The notes: a model not told the origin generated them from the letters alone. A stretch of DNA of 64,000 nt from Pseudomonas sp. FP453 (GCF_030687495.1 NZ_CP117435.1:2546501-2610500); one strand, 5' to 3'. Counted from the stretch's first letter, positions 1-21,658 are shown. Numbers and translations are program-made.

Positions 1-3000
1 CCGCCGCAGATTTCCCCACCGGCCACACCGTTCATGGCGCCTTCGAAGTCCAGGCCGAGCGCCAACCGGACGCAGTGGCCGTGGTGCAAGACGGCGTCTC
101 CCTGAGCTATCAGCAGCTCAACCGGCGCGCCAACCAACTGGCCCATCACCTGCTGGCGCTGGGTGTGCAGCCCGACGACCGCGTCGCGATCTGCTGCCGT
201 CGCGGCCCGCAGATGCTGGTGGGCTTGCTCGGCATCCTCAAGGCGGGCGCCGGCTACGTGCCCATCGACCCGGCGTATCCCGCCGAGCGCATTGCCTATC
301 TGCTGCAAGACAGCGCCCCGGTGGCCGTGCTTGCGGAGGCCAGCACGCGCGCGCTGTTGGGCGGTTTTGTGCCTGTCGACCTGCATGAGCACGGCCTGGA
401 CCAGCCCACCAGCAATCCACAACTCAGCGCGCTGACCCCCGGCGCACCTGGCCTACGTGATCTACACCTCCGGCTCCACCGGCCAGCCCAAGGGCGTGAT
501 GGTCGAACACCACACCGTGGAAAACCTCGTGCACTGGCATTGCGACGCCTTTGGCCAGGATGCCCGCAGCCACACCAGCAGCGTCGCCGGCTTTGGCTTC
601 GACGCGATGGCCTGGGAAGTCTGGCCGGCGCTGTGTGCCGGCGCGACCCTGCACTTGCCGCCCGCCGAGGTGGGCAATGAACAGATCGACGCGCTGCTCG
701 CCTGGTGGCTGGCGCAGCCGCTGGACGTGAGCTTCCTGCCCACGCCGGTGGCCGAGTACGCCTTCAGTCAGCAACTGCTGCACCCCGACGTTGCGCATCC
801 TGCTGATCGGCGGCGACCGCCTGCGTCAGTTCAATCAGGAACGGCGCTTTGCCGTGATCAACAACTACGGCCCCACCGAAGCCACGGTGGTGGCCACCTC
901 CGGCCGCGTGCGTGCCGGGCAGGCGCTGCATATCGGCCGGCCCATGGCGAATGCCAGCGTCTACCTGCTGGACGCGCACTTGCGCCCGGTGCCGTTGGGC
1001 GTGGCTGGTGAATTGTATGTGGGCGGCAGCGGCGTGGCGCGGGGTTACTTGAACCGCGCGGACGTGACCGCCGAACGCTTTCTGCAAGACCCGTTCAACG
1101 GCGGCCGCATGTACCGCACGGGCGACCTGGCGCGCTGGTTGCCCGATGGCAATCTCGAGTACCTGGGCCGTAACGATGACCAGGTGAAACTGCGCGGCAT
1201 ACGCGTGGAGCTGGGGGAAATCGAAAGCCATCTCGCCGCACTCGACGGTGTTGGCGAAGCGGTGGTGCTGGTGCGCGAAGAGCGTTTGATCGCCTGGTTC
1301 ACCGCCCGGCAAACGCTGGATATCGAGCACGTGCGCACGCAACTGCAAGTGCAACTCCCCGCGGCCTTGGTGCCGGTGGCCTATGTGCAGGTGCACGCGC
1401 TGCCCCTGACCGCCAACGGCAAGCTCGACCGCAAGGCCTTGCCTGAACCGGATCAAGGTGCGTTGCTCAGCCGTGAGTACGCTGCGCCCCAAGGTGGCGT
1501 CGAAACCACCCTGGCGGCGATCTGGGCCGAGGTGTTGCAGGTGGAACAGGTCGGCCGGCATGACCACTTCTTTGAATTGGGCGGCCATTCCCTGTTGGCC
1601 GTCAGCCTGATCGAACGCATGCGCCAGGCCGGCCTCAGTGCCGATGTGCGCGTGTTGTTCGGCCAACCGACCCTGGCCGCACTGGCCGCTGCCGTGGGCA
1701 GTGGCCGCGAGGTCGAGGTGCCGGCCAATCGCATTTCTGCCGATTGCCCGCGCATTACCCCGGACCTGCTGCCGCTGGTGACGCTGGACCAGGGCACGAT
1801 TGATCACGTGGTCGCCCAGGTCCCCGGTGGCGCCGCCAACGTGCAGGACATCTACCCGCTGGCGCCGTTGCAGGAAGGCATTCTGTACCACCACATCACG
1901 GCCGGGCAGGGCGACCCGTACCTGCTGCAATCGCACCTGGCGTTTGCCAGCCTGGAACGCCTGCAGGCCTTTGCCCAGGCGCTGCAACAGGTGATCGACC
2001 GCCACGACATCCTGCGCACCGCCGTGGTCTGGGAAGGCCTGACGCAACCGCTGCAAGTGGTGTGGCGCACGGCTCGGTTGCAGGTGCAGGCCGGTGAGTT
2101 GCAGGACTTTGACCCGCGTCACTACCGCGTGCCGCTGGATCAGGCGCCGTTGATCCGACTCGTGTATGCCCAGGACCCGTATCAGCAACGGGTGGATGCA
2201 CTGCTGCTGTTCCACCACATTGCCCTCGACCACACCGCCCTCGACCGCGTGCGCCACGAGATGCAAGCCAGCCTGCTCGGGCAGCCACAGCCCGCCGGGG
2301 ACGCGACGCCGTACCGCAACTACGTGGCCCAGGCGCGCCTGGGGGTGAGCGAGCAGGCGCACGAACACTTCTTCCGCGAGATGCTCGCGGATATCGATGA
2401 ACCGACCCTGCCATTCGGCCTGCAGGATGTGCGCGGCGACGGCACGGCCATCGAAGAGGCCCAGCAGCACCTGACGCCCGACCTCAACCGACGCCTGCGG
2501 GCCCAGGCGCGTGTGCTTGGGGTCAGCGCGGCGAGCCTGTTTCACCTGGCCTGGGCGCGGGTGCTCGCCAGTACGTCCGGCCAGGAAAATGTGGTGTTCG
2601 GCACCGTGCTGTTGGGCCGCATGCAAGGCGGCAAGGGCAGCGACCGCGCGCTGGGCATGTTCATCAACACCTTGCCGTTGCGGGTGGACATCGACTCAAC
2701 CGGCGTGCGTGTTGCGGTCAAGCACACCCATGGGCGGCTGAGCGCGCTGCTCGGGCATGAACACGCCTCGCTGGCGCTGGCCCAGCGCTGCAGCGGTGTC
2801 GCCGCGCCGCAGCCGTTGTTCAGCGCGATGCTCAATTATCGTCACAGTGACAGCCGGCAGGCGCCGGTGTCCGAGGCGTGGCAGGGCATCGAGACCTTGG
2901 CCAGCGAAGAGCGCACCAACTACCCGTTGACGCTCAACGTGGATGATCAGGGCGACGGTTTCCGCCTGACCGCCCTGGCGGCGACGCCAATCGGCGCGCA

Positions 3001-4866
3001 ACGCATTTGCGGCTATGTGCAAGTGACCTTGCAGGGCCTGGTGGAAGCGCTGGAGCAGGCGCCGCAGTTGCCGGTCAATCGCCTGCCGGTGCTGGAAGCC
3101 CTGGAGCGTCAGCAAGTGCTCGGCGCCTTCAACGCCACCGAGGTGGCGTATGACCTCGATCAGACCCTGCACGGGATGTTTGAAGCGCAGGTGGCCCGCA
3201 CGCCAGAGGCCATTGCGGTCAAGGCGGGCGACGTCGTATTGACCTACGCCGAGCTGAACGCGCGAGCCAACCAGCTGGCGCACCACCTGTTGGCGCTGGG
3301 CGTACAGCCGGATTCCCGCGTGGCGATCTGCGTGGAGCGCGGCCTGGACATGGTGGTCGGTCTGTACGCGATCCTCAAGGCCGGCGCCGCCTATGTGCCG
3401 CTGGACCCGGCGTATCCGCCAGAACGCCTGGCCTACATGCTCGAAGACAGCGCCCCGCTAGTTGTGTTGGCGCAGGGCTCGACGCGTGGGTTGCTGGGCG
3501 CAGTCCCGGTAATCGATCTGGAGCAGCCGACGTGGTCGCACCAACCCCTCGACAACCCGCAGGTCAACGCCGTGGGCGCCTATGTGATCTATACCTCCGG
3601 CTCCACCGGCCAACCCAAGGGCGTGATCAACGACCACGCCGGGGGTGGTCAACCGCTTGCTGTGGATGCAGGACGCCTACGGCCTCAAGCCCCACGACCG
3701 GGTCTTGCAGAAAACCCCGTTCAGCTTCGACGTGTCGGTGTGTGGGAGTTCTTCTGGCCGCTGTTCACCGGCGCGCGGCTGGTAATGGCGCGCCCCGGTG
3801 GGCACAAAGACCCGCTGTACCTGTGCGAAGTGATCGCGGCCGAGCAGATCACCACGCTGCACTTTGTGCCGTCGATGCTCGACGTGTTCCTCGCCCACGG
3901 CGATGTGCGCCAGGCCGCCGGGCTGGTGCGCGTGATGTGCAGCGGCGAAGCCTTGCCCGGCAGCCTGGTGCGGCGCTTCAAGCAGCAACTGCCGGGGATC
4001 GGCCTGTACAACCTGTACGGGCCGACCGAAGCGGCGGTGGACGTGACCGCTTGGAACTGCGCGCGCCCCGAGGTGGCGGACAACACGCCGATTGGCAAAC
4101 CCATCGCCAACACGCGCATGTACGTGCTGGATGGGCAATTGCAACCGGTGCCGCTCGGGGTGGTCGGCGAGTTGTTTATCGGCGGCGTGCAAGTGGCACG
4201 GGGTTATCTGAACCGGCCTGAGCTGACGGCCGAGCGCTTCCTCAAGGACCCGTTCAGCAGCGGCCGCATGTACCGCACCGGCGACCTCGGGCGCTTCCTG
4301 CCCGACGGCAATCTGGAATACCTGGGCCGCAACGATGACCAGGTGAAAATCCGTGGCCTGCGCATCGAACTGGGGGAAATCCAGGCGCGCCTGCTGGAGC
4401 ATCCCCAGGTCAACGAAGCCGCTGTGGTCGCCCGTGACGAGCGCCTCGTCGCCTATTACACCGGCACGCGGGTCGGCGACCTGCGCGAGCATCTGCTGCG
4501 CCACCTGCCGGATTTCATGGTGCCCGCGCTGTTTGTGCACCTCGACGCCTTGCCCTTGAGCCCCAACGGCAAGCTCGACCGCAAGGCCCTGCCGGCACCG
4601 GATGTAGAGGCGCTAAGTGCACACGCGTACGAAGCGCCCGAGGGCGACACCGAGATCCTGCTGGCGCAGCTGTGGGCCGAACTGCTCAAGGTGGAGCGGG
4701 TCGGGCGCCAGGACAATTTCTTTGAACTGGGCGGGCACTCGCTGCTCGCCGTGAGCTTGATCGGGCGCTTGCGCCAGGTGGGCATGGAAGCCGATGTGCG
4801 TGCGTTGTTCGAACAGCCGACCCTGGCCGGCTACGCCGCAATAACCGAACGAATGGAGATCGTCCT

Positions 4867-4870
<4 letters not shown>
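1..4870 (+). CDS. viscB: Viscosin-family lipopeptide NRPS, 3' part (A-T-C-A-T), with frame breaks
   Basis: This is the C-terminal part of a non-ribosomal peptide synthetase; the 5' end lies outside the window, which opens just before an adenylation domain. In order: A domain to about 1450, carrier with a GGHSLL site near 1580, condensation domain about 1830-3090 with HHIALDH, second A domain about 3130-4600, carrier near 4735, stop at 4868-4870. Pocket residues read against GrsA give DAWFLGNVVK (Leu) and DVWHMSLVDK (Ser). This fits residues 5 and 6 of viscosin-type lipopeptides, so I see the gene as viscB/massB-like; the symbol depends on the exact product. The frame breaks at C runs 436-440 and 783-786, and a segment of about 95 bp (3645-3740) is out of frame between a +1 and a +2 indel. 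Comparison with the intact sister modules downstream gives the correct frame at each site. The stop overlaps the GTG start of the next synthetase. Confidence 0.9.
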
Positions 4871-16200
<11,330 letters not shown>

Positions 16201-16261
16201 CTGAACGCCTGCAATCGCAGGCAAGCCAGCTCCCACATTTATCACTTGCCTATGGTCATTT

Positions 16262-17413
16262 ATGCACACTTCAAAATTTCGCAAAGCGGGTCTGTTCAGC
16301 GTGTTGGCCATTGCCGTCGGCCTGATTGTCTACACCGTGCAAGCCCCCGCCGAGGGGCCGCAATACCTCACTGCCACGGCGGAGCGTGGCGATATTGAAA
16401 ACGCCGTATTGGCCACCGGCTTGCTGGAGGGCGTCAAGCAGGTCGATGTCGGCGCCCAGGTGTCCGGGCAGTTGAAGTCGCTCAAGGTCAAGGTTGGCGA
16501 CAAGGTGAAGCAGGGCCAGTGGCTGGCGGAAATCGATCCGCTGATCCTGCAAAACACCCTGCGCAAGGCCCAGGTCGATGAAGAAAACCTCCAGGCCCAG
16601 CGCCGCGCCACGGCGGCGCAGCTCAAGCAGGCGCGCTCGGTGTACGAGCGCTACAAGGGCTTGCAGGATGACGAGTCGGTGTCGCGCCAGGATTTCGAGA
16701 ACGCCGAGTCGACGTTCCAGGTGCAGCAGGCCAACCTGTTGTCCCTGGATGCGCAGATCAAGAGCGCGCATATCCAGATCGACACCGCCAAGATCAACCT
16801 GGCCTACACCCGGATCGTCGCGCCCATCGATGGCGACGTGGTGGGCATCGTCACCCAGGAAGGCCAGACGGTGATCGCCAGCCAACTGGCGCCGGTGCTG
16901 CTGAAACTGGCGGACCTGGACACCATGACCGTCAAGGCCCAGGTGTCGGAGGCGGATGTGATCCATATCAGCCCTGGCCAGAAGGTGTATTTCACCATTC
17001 TCGGCGAGGCCGACAAGCGCTACTACGCAACGCTGCGCGGCACGGAGCCGGCGCCGCAGAACTTCCTTGAAACCCAGGCCGCCGGCACGCCCAAGCAGAA
17101 CACCGCGGTGTTCTATAACGCGCTGTTCGATGTGCCCAACCCCGACCATCGCCTGCGCATCGCCATGACCGCCCAGGTGCGCATCGTGCTCGCCACCGCC
17201 CAGGCGGCGTTGATCGTACCGGTGGCGGCGCTCGGCCCGCGCAACAACGACGGCCGTCATGCCGTGCGGGTGCTGGACGGCAAAGGGCGGGCGCAGGCGC
17301 GTGAGGTGCAGACCGGGATCAACAACAACGTCAAGGTGCAGATCCTCGACGGCCTGGTCGAGGGCGATAAAGTGGTGATCGGCGACGCCACGCCTGCCGT
17401 GGCGGGGAACTGA
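16262..17413 (+). CDS. macA: MacA-type periplasmic adaptor of a lipopeptide exporter
   Basis: A 383-residue membrane fusion protein. A short basic N-terminus and one hydrophobic anchor (about residues 10-27) precede a split lipoyl/hairpin region, with a coiled coil at about 100-190 and C-terminal beta-barrel segments. With the downstream ABC permease it should form a tripartite pump with an outer-membrane channel encoded elsewhere. It sits 61 nt after the NRPS stop, across a REPIN, and 3 nt before macB. In viscosin- and orfamide-type clusters macAB genes at this position export the lipopeptide, so I infer that role. No convincing Shine-Dalgarno sequence precedes the ATG, which is unusual and leaves the start slightly uncertain. 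Confidence 0.93.
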   Translation: MHTSKFRKAGLFSVLAIAVGLIVYTVQAPAEGPQYLTATAERGDIENAVLATGLLEGVKQVDVGAQVSGQLKSLKVKVGDKVKQGQWLAEIDPLILQNTLRKAQVDEENLQAQRRATAAQLKQARSVYERYKGLQDDESVSRQDFENAESTFQVQQANLLSLDAQIKSAHIQIDTAKINLAYTRIVAPIDGDVVGIVTQEGQTVIASQLAPVLLKLADLDTMTVKAQVSEADVIHISPGQKVYFTILGEADKRYYATLRGTEPAPQNFLETQAAGTPKQNTAVFYNALFDVPNPDHRLRIAMTAQVRIVLATAQAALIVPVAALGPRNNDGRHAVRVLDGKGRAQAREVQTGINNNVKVQILDGLVEGDKVVIGDATPAVAGN

Positions 17414-17416
17414 CGG

Positions 17417-19369
17417 ATGAGCCAGCCACTGTTGGAACTCAAGGGCATCACCCGCAGTTTTATGGCCGGCGAGCGTGAATTCATTGCGCTCAAGGGCATC
17501 GACCTGACGATCGAGGCCGGGGAAATGCTGGCGATCATCGGTGCGTCGGGCTCGGGCAAGTCGACCCTGATGAATATCCTCGGCGGCCTGGATTACGCCA
17601 CGGCCGGCAGCTACAAGATCAACGGCATCGAGACCCGTTCGTTGGGCGACGAGCAGTTGGCCGAGCTGCGCCGCGACTACTTCGGCTTTATCTTCCAGCG
17701 TTACCACCTGCTGACGCACCTGAGCGCGTTGCACAACGTGGAAATGCCGGCGATCTATGCGGGCACGCCGCAAACCCAGCGCCACAGCCGCGCGCGGGAG
17801 TTGCTCGCGCGTCTGGGCCTGGCTGGGCACGTCAGCCATCGCCCCAGCCAGCTCTCGGGCGGGCAGCAACAGCGGGTGAGTATCGCCCGCGCGCTGATGA
17901 ACGGCGGTGAAGTGATCCTCGCCGACGAACCCACCGGCGCCCTCGACACGGCGAGTGGCAAGGAGGTCATGGGGATTCTTGCCGAGCTGCATGCGGCCGG
18001 GCACACGGTGATCATCGTCACCCATGACCCCAAGGTGGCGGCCAATGCCCAGCGCATCGTCGAGGTCAGCGACGGTGAAATCGTCAGTGACCGCCTCAAT
18101 GCCGGCCCCGAGCTGCCCAGCGAAGCGCCCATCGCGCCCAAACGCAGCGGCGCGCGGCGCCTGGTGGCGAGCCTGGGGTTGTTCAAGGAAGCGTTCAACA
18201 TGGCCTGGGTCGCGCTGGTGTCCCATCGCATGCGCACTTTGTTGACCATGCTCGGGATTGTTATCGGCATCACCTCGGTGGTGTCGATCTCGGCCATCGG
18301 CGAAGGCGCCAAGCGCTATGTGCTCAAGGACATCCAGGCGATTGGCAGCAACACCATCGATATTTTTCCCGGCAGCAGTTTTGGCGACAGCCGCGCGTCG
18401 GCCATCGAGACGTTGCTGCCCTCGGATGTGGAGGCGTTGAACCAGCTGTATTACGTGGACAGCGCCACGCCGGTGGTGGGCCGCCACCTGTTGCTGCGCT
18501 TTGGCAATATCGACCTGGATGCGCAGGTCAATGGCGTCAGCGAGCGGTACTTCAAGGTCAAGGGTCTGAAACTCGAAGCCGGCATCGCCTTCAGCGAAAG
18601 CGATGCGCGGCGCCAGGCGCAGGTGGTGGTGATCGACCACAACACCCGCCAACGCCTGTTTGGCCCCAACGTTGACCCGTTGGGCCAGGTGATCCTGGTG
18701 GGCAACCTGCCGTGCACGGTGATTGGCGTGACCGCCGACAACAAGAACATGTTTGCCGCAAGCAAGGCGTTGAACGTGTGGGTGCCGTATGAAACGGCGG
18801 CGGGGCGGTTGCTCGGGCAGCGCCATCTGGACAGCATCACCCTGCGCATCAAGGATGGCCAGCCGAGCAAGGTGGTGGAAGACAACGTCAACCAGCTGAT
18901 GCTGCAACGCCACGGCACCAAGGATTTCTTCACCAACAACCTCGACAGCATCATGCAGACGGTGCAGAAAACCAGCCGCTCGCTGGCGTTGCTGCTGTCG
19001 TTGATCGCGGTGATTTCCTTGCTGGTGGGCGGCATCGGCGTGATGAATATCATGTTGGTGTCGGTCACGGAGCGCACCCGCGAGATCGGCATTCGCATGG
19101 CGGTGGGGGCGCGGCAATCAGATATCCGCCAGCAGTTCCTGGTGGAGGCGGTGATGGTGTGTTTGATCGGCGGGATTATCGGGATCGCGCTGTCGTATGC
19201 GTTGGGCGGGTTGTTTTCGCTGTTTGTGAAGGAGTGGGAAATGGTGTTTTCCCTGGGGTCGGTGGTGACGGCGTTTGCCTGTTCGACGTTGATCGGGATT
19301 GTGTTTGGGTTTGTGCCGGCGCGGAATGCGGCGCGGCTGGATCCGATTGAGGCGTTGGCGCGGGATTGA
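17417..19369 (+). CDS. macB: MacB-type ABC exporter (ATPase-permease)
   Basis: A 650-residue fusion of an ABC ATPase and a MacB permease. The N-terminal ATPase shows Walker A GASGSGKS, signature LSGGQQQR and Walker B ILADEPTGALD. The linker ends near residue 255, the first membrane helix follows (about 270-295), then a large periplasmic MacB core domain, and three C-terminal helices with the conserved GGIGVMNIMLVSVTERTREI-type segment. The length equals that of typical MacB. It starts 3 nt after macA, so the two are co-translated or nearly so. Its position after the lipopeptide synthetase argues for secretion of that product rather than macrolide efflux. Confidence 0.95.
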   Translation: MSQPLLELKGITRSFMAGEREFIALKGIDLTIEAGEMLAIIGASGSGKSTLMNILGGLDYATAGSYKINGIETRSLGDEQLAELRRDYFGFIFQRYHLLTHLSALHNVEMPAIYAGTPQTQRHSRARELLARLGLAGHVSHRPSQLSGGQQQRVSIARALMNGGEVILADEPTGALDTASGKEVMGILAELHAAGHTVIIVTHDPKVAANAQRIVEVSDGEIVSDRLNAGPELPSEAPIAPKRSGARRLVASLGLFKEAFNMAWVALVSHRMRTLLTMLGIVIGITSVVSISAIGEGAKRYVLKDIQAIGSNTIDIFPGSSFGDSRASAIETLLPSDVEALNQLYYVDSATPVVGRHLLLRFGNIDLDAQVNGVSERYFKVKGLKLEAGIAFSESDARRQAQVVVIDHNTRQRLFGPNVDPLGQVILVGNLPCTVIGVTADNKNMFAASKALNVWVPYETAAGRLLGQRHLDSITLRIKDGQPSKVVEDNVNQLMLQRHGTKDFFTNNLDSIMQTVQKTSRSLALLLSLIAVISLLVGGIGVMNIMLVSVTERTREIGIRMAVGARQSDIRQQFLVEAVMVCLIGGIIGIALSYALGGLFSLFVKEWEMVFSLGSVVTAFACSTLIGIVFGFVPARNAARLDPIEALARD

Positions 19370-19395
19370 GTCCGTTCAAACAATTAGGACTCAAA

Positions 19396-19484
19396 TGTGG
19401 GAGCTGGCTTGCCTGCGATAGCGGTGTATCAGCCAGCCTATGGGTTGCTGACCCACCGCTATCGCAGGCAAGCCAGCTCCCACA
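19396..19484. repeat. REPIN 2
   Basis: An inverted REP pair with GTGGGAGCTGGCTTGC arms and a variable centre, filling the gap between the convergent macB and LuxR-type genes. Confidence 0.85.
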
Positions 19485-19517
19485 CAAGCCAGTTCCTACA
19501 GTCAGAACTGTGTTGGC

Positions 19518-20189
19518 CTAAAGGCTGGTGGTGTCTTCCGTGGCATACATCCACCGCAACAACGAATGCCGCCCGCTGATCCCCAGCTTGATCGACGCAC
19601 GCTTGAGGTAGCTTTCGATGGTGTTGACCTTCAACGCCAACTGCTCCGCCAGTTCCGGTGCAGTACGCCCGGCCAGCAGGCCGACACACACTTCCAGCTC
19701 GCGCCTGGACAGGGTCAGCCCCGATTGCACCAGGCGTTCTTCGATGCGCCGACGCAGGGTTTCGATGCCCTGGTTCTGCGCCATCACCGAATCGGTGTCG
19801 AGCCGGCACGGCTGGATCGCGGCGATGTGTTTTTCCACCATGGGCAGCAGGAGTGTGGAGAAGTCCTGCAGCATGCTGCGTTCCTGGGGCGAGAAATTTT
19901 CCGAGGGGGGCGAGCGGTACACCGAGAGCACGTAGCGCACATCGTCCTTGTGGCGGGTGAGGTGCAATTGGGCGGCGGGTTGTTCGTTACCCATGACCGC
20001 CACTGAATCGGTGTAGACCGGGCTGATCGCGCGGCGGGTGTGCCCTTCGGAACTGACCCGCAGCTGCGTGATATGGGTGGCGTCCACGGCCAGTTGGGTG
20101 AGGATCAGGTCATGCAGCATGCGTGGGAAATGGCGACTGCCGGTACTGGCGATGACCTTGCCTATATGTGGGAACAGGTGTGAGTTCAT
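19518..20189 (-). CDS. viscBCR: LuxR-type regulator of lipopeptide synthesis
   Basis: A regulator of about 223 residues with a C-terminal LuxR-type helix-turn-helix (LTLSRRELEVCVGLLAGRT followed by the NTIESYLKRASIKLGI segment). The N-terminal half shows no recognisable autoinducer-binding or receiver domain, as is usual for the LuxR-type regulators flanking Pseudomonas lipopeptide genes. I chose the ATG at 20189 (MNSHLFPHIGK) over the upstream ATG at 20246 because the extra 19 residues look non-conserved; GGAC lies about 10 nt before it. It is convergent with macB, the place of the MassBCR/ViscBCR regulators in known clusters. I infer that it activates viscBC. Confidence 0.85.
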   Translation of the reverse strand: MNSHLFPHIGKVIASTGSRHFPRMLHDLILTQLAVDATHITQLRVSSEGHTRRAISPVYTDSVAVMGNEQPAAQLHLTRHKDDVRYVLSVYRSPPSENFSPQERSMLQDFSTLLLPMVEKHIAAIQPCRLDTDSVMAQNQGIETLRRRIEERLVQSGLTLSRRELEVCVGLLAGRTAPELAEQLALKVNTIESYLKRASIKLGISGRHSLLRWMYATEDTTSL

Positions 20190-20332
20190 CTGCTTCGTCC
20201 ATGAGTTTCGAGTGCAGGTATTCAGCCGTGACGCGGCGGGAATCAACTAGTGCGAATACCCCACGATGAGAGCGCTTCCCGCCGAGACGTATGCTAGTAC
20301 AGCGGGGCGGCGGGAAGGGGATCCAATCCGGA

Positions 20333-20346
20333 TTAATCTAGATTAA
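20333..20346. promoter_or_regulatory. Perfect 14-bp palindrome upstream of the LuxR-type gene
   Basis: TTAATCTAGATTAA is a perfect palindrome about 145 bp upstream of the LuxR-type start and within its likely promoter region. It could be an operator. No binding protein can be named from the sequence. Confidence 0.4.
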
Positions 20347-20356
20347 AACTGCATAA

Positions 20357-20382
20357 CGGTAGTCGGAGCGATCCGACCACCG
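20357..20382 (-). terminator. Stem-loop after methionine gamma-lyase
   Basis: CGGTAGTCGGA, a GCGA loop and TCCGACCACCG form an 11-bp stem with one mismatch, 32 nt past the lyase stop. On the minus strand it is followed by a short T-rich stretch but no clean U-tract, so it may be a weak terminator or a 3'-end stabiliser. Confidence 0.5.
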
Positions 20383-20413
20383 TTGTGGGAAAGCACAACG
20401 TCGCACCTACGAT

Positions 20414-21658
20414 TTATTTCAGCGCGTGCTCGACCCTGGCCGCGTGGCGCGGTGCCGCGCGCGTGCTTTTGGCCAGCGCCTGCTGCACATCCGCCAACAG
20501 ATCGGCAACGTCCTCCAGCCCCACCGACAACCGCACCAGGCCTTCGCTGATGCCGTGGTGCGCGCGCTGCTCCGGGGTGTAGGTGGAGTGGGTCATGCTG
20601 GCCGGGTGCTGGGCCAGCGACTCGGCGTCCCCCAGGCTGACGGCGCGGGTGAACAGTTGCAGCGCGTTCATGAAGCGGCGCCCGGTGTCGATGCCGCCCT
20701 TGAGTTCGAAGGCGATCATGCCACCGGGCATTTTCATCTGACGCTGTGCCAATTCGTATTGTGGGAAGGATCGCAGCCCCGGGTAGGTCACCCACTGCAC
20801 GGCCGGGTGGGCCTGCAAGGCTTCGGCCACGGCCTGGGCGTTGGCGCAGTGGCGGTCCATGCGCAGGGCCAGGGTCTTGAGGCCGCGCATCAGCAGGGAC
20901 GCATCCTGCGGCGACATCACCGCACCGGTCAGGTCCTTGAGCCCTTGCAGGCGGATGCGTTGCGCCAGGGCGTGGCTGCTCACGGCGATGCCGGCGGTGA
21001 TATCGCCATGGCCGCTGAGGTACTTGGTGGCCGAGTGCACCACCACATCGGCGCCCAGTTCCAGCGGGCGTTGCAGGTACGGCGTGCAGTAGGTGTTGTC
21101 GACCACCACGGTGATATTCGGCTGGGCATGGGCCAGGGCGGCCACGGCGGCGATATCCACCAGTTGCAGGTTGGGGTTGGCCGGGGTTTCGCAGTAGATC
21201 ATGCGGGTGGCGGGACTGAGCGCCGCGCGCAAGGCGTCCAGATCGGTCAGGTCAACGTGGCGCACCTTGATGCCGAACTCGCCGATGCCATGGTGCAGCA
21301 GGGCGAAGGTGCAGCCGTAGAGGGTCTGGCTGACGATCACTTCATCGCCGGGGCGCAGCAAGGTCCAGAACGTCGCGGCAATCGCGCCCATGCCGGAGCT
21401 GAATGCCACGGCGGCTTCGCCGTTTTCCAGGGTGGCCATGCGCGATTCCAGCAGGGCCAGGGTCGGGTTGGAAATGCGTGTGTAGAAGTGCCCGCTTTCT
21501 TCACCGGCAAAGCAGGCGGCGCCGTATTCGGCGGTAGGAAAGGCGAATGTGGCGGACAGATAGATAGGCGGCACCAGGGCGCCATGGTGGTCCTGCGGGT
21601 CATAGCCGTGGTGGATGGCGCGGGTGGAAAAGCCGAATGCATTGTGTTTATTGTTCAT
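20414..21658 (-). CDS. mdeA: Methionine gamma-lyase
   Basis: A 414-residue PLP enzyme of the Cys/Met metabolism family, closely resembling P. putida methionine gamma-lyase, which splits L-methionine into methanethiol, 2-oxobutyrate and ammonia. Diagnostic features are FATRAIHHG-like STRAIHHGYDPQDHHG at the N-terminus, Cys116 in LYGCTF (Cys at this place separates the lyase from cystathionine enzymes), and the PLP lysine in SATKYLSGHGD (Lys212). The C-terminus has a basic tail about 15 residues longer than the P. putida enzyme. AAGGAG lies upstream of the ATG. The divergent Lrp-type gene is the expected regulator. Confidence 0.95.
   Translation of the reverse strand: MNNKHNAFGFSTRAIHHGYDPQDHHGALVPPIYLSATFAFPTAEYGAACFAGEESGHFYTRISNPTLALLESRMATLENGEAAVAFSSGMGAIAATFWTLLRPGDEVIVSQTLYGCTFALLHHGIGEFGIKVRHVDLTDLDALRAALSPATRMIYCETPANPNLQLVDIAAVAALAHAQPNITVVVDNTYCTPYLQRPLELGADVVVHSATKYLSGHGDITAGIAVSSHALAQRIRLQGLKDLTGAVMSPQDASLLMRGLKTLALRMDRHCANAQAVAEALQAHPAVQWVTYPGLRSFPQYELAQRQMKMPGGMIAFELKGGIDTGRRFMNALQLFTRAVSLGDAESLAQHPASMTHSTYTPEQRAHHGISEGLVRLSVGLEDVADLLADVQQALAKSTRAAPRHAARVEHALK

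Noticed and set aside
16271..19117. 948-codon minus-strand frame opposite macAB
   Set aside because: It is antisense to two clear genes, has low-complexity composition and no motifs.
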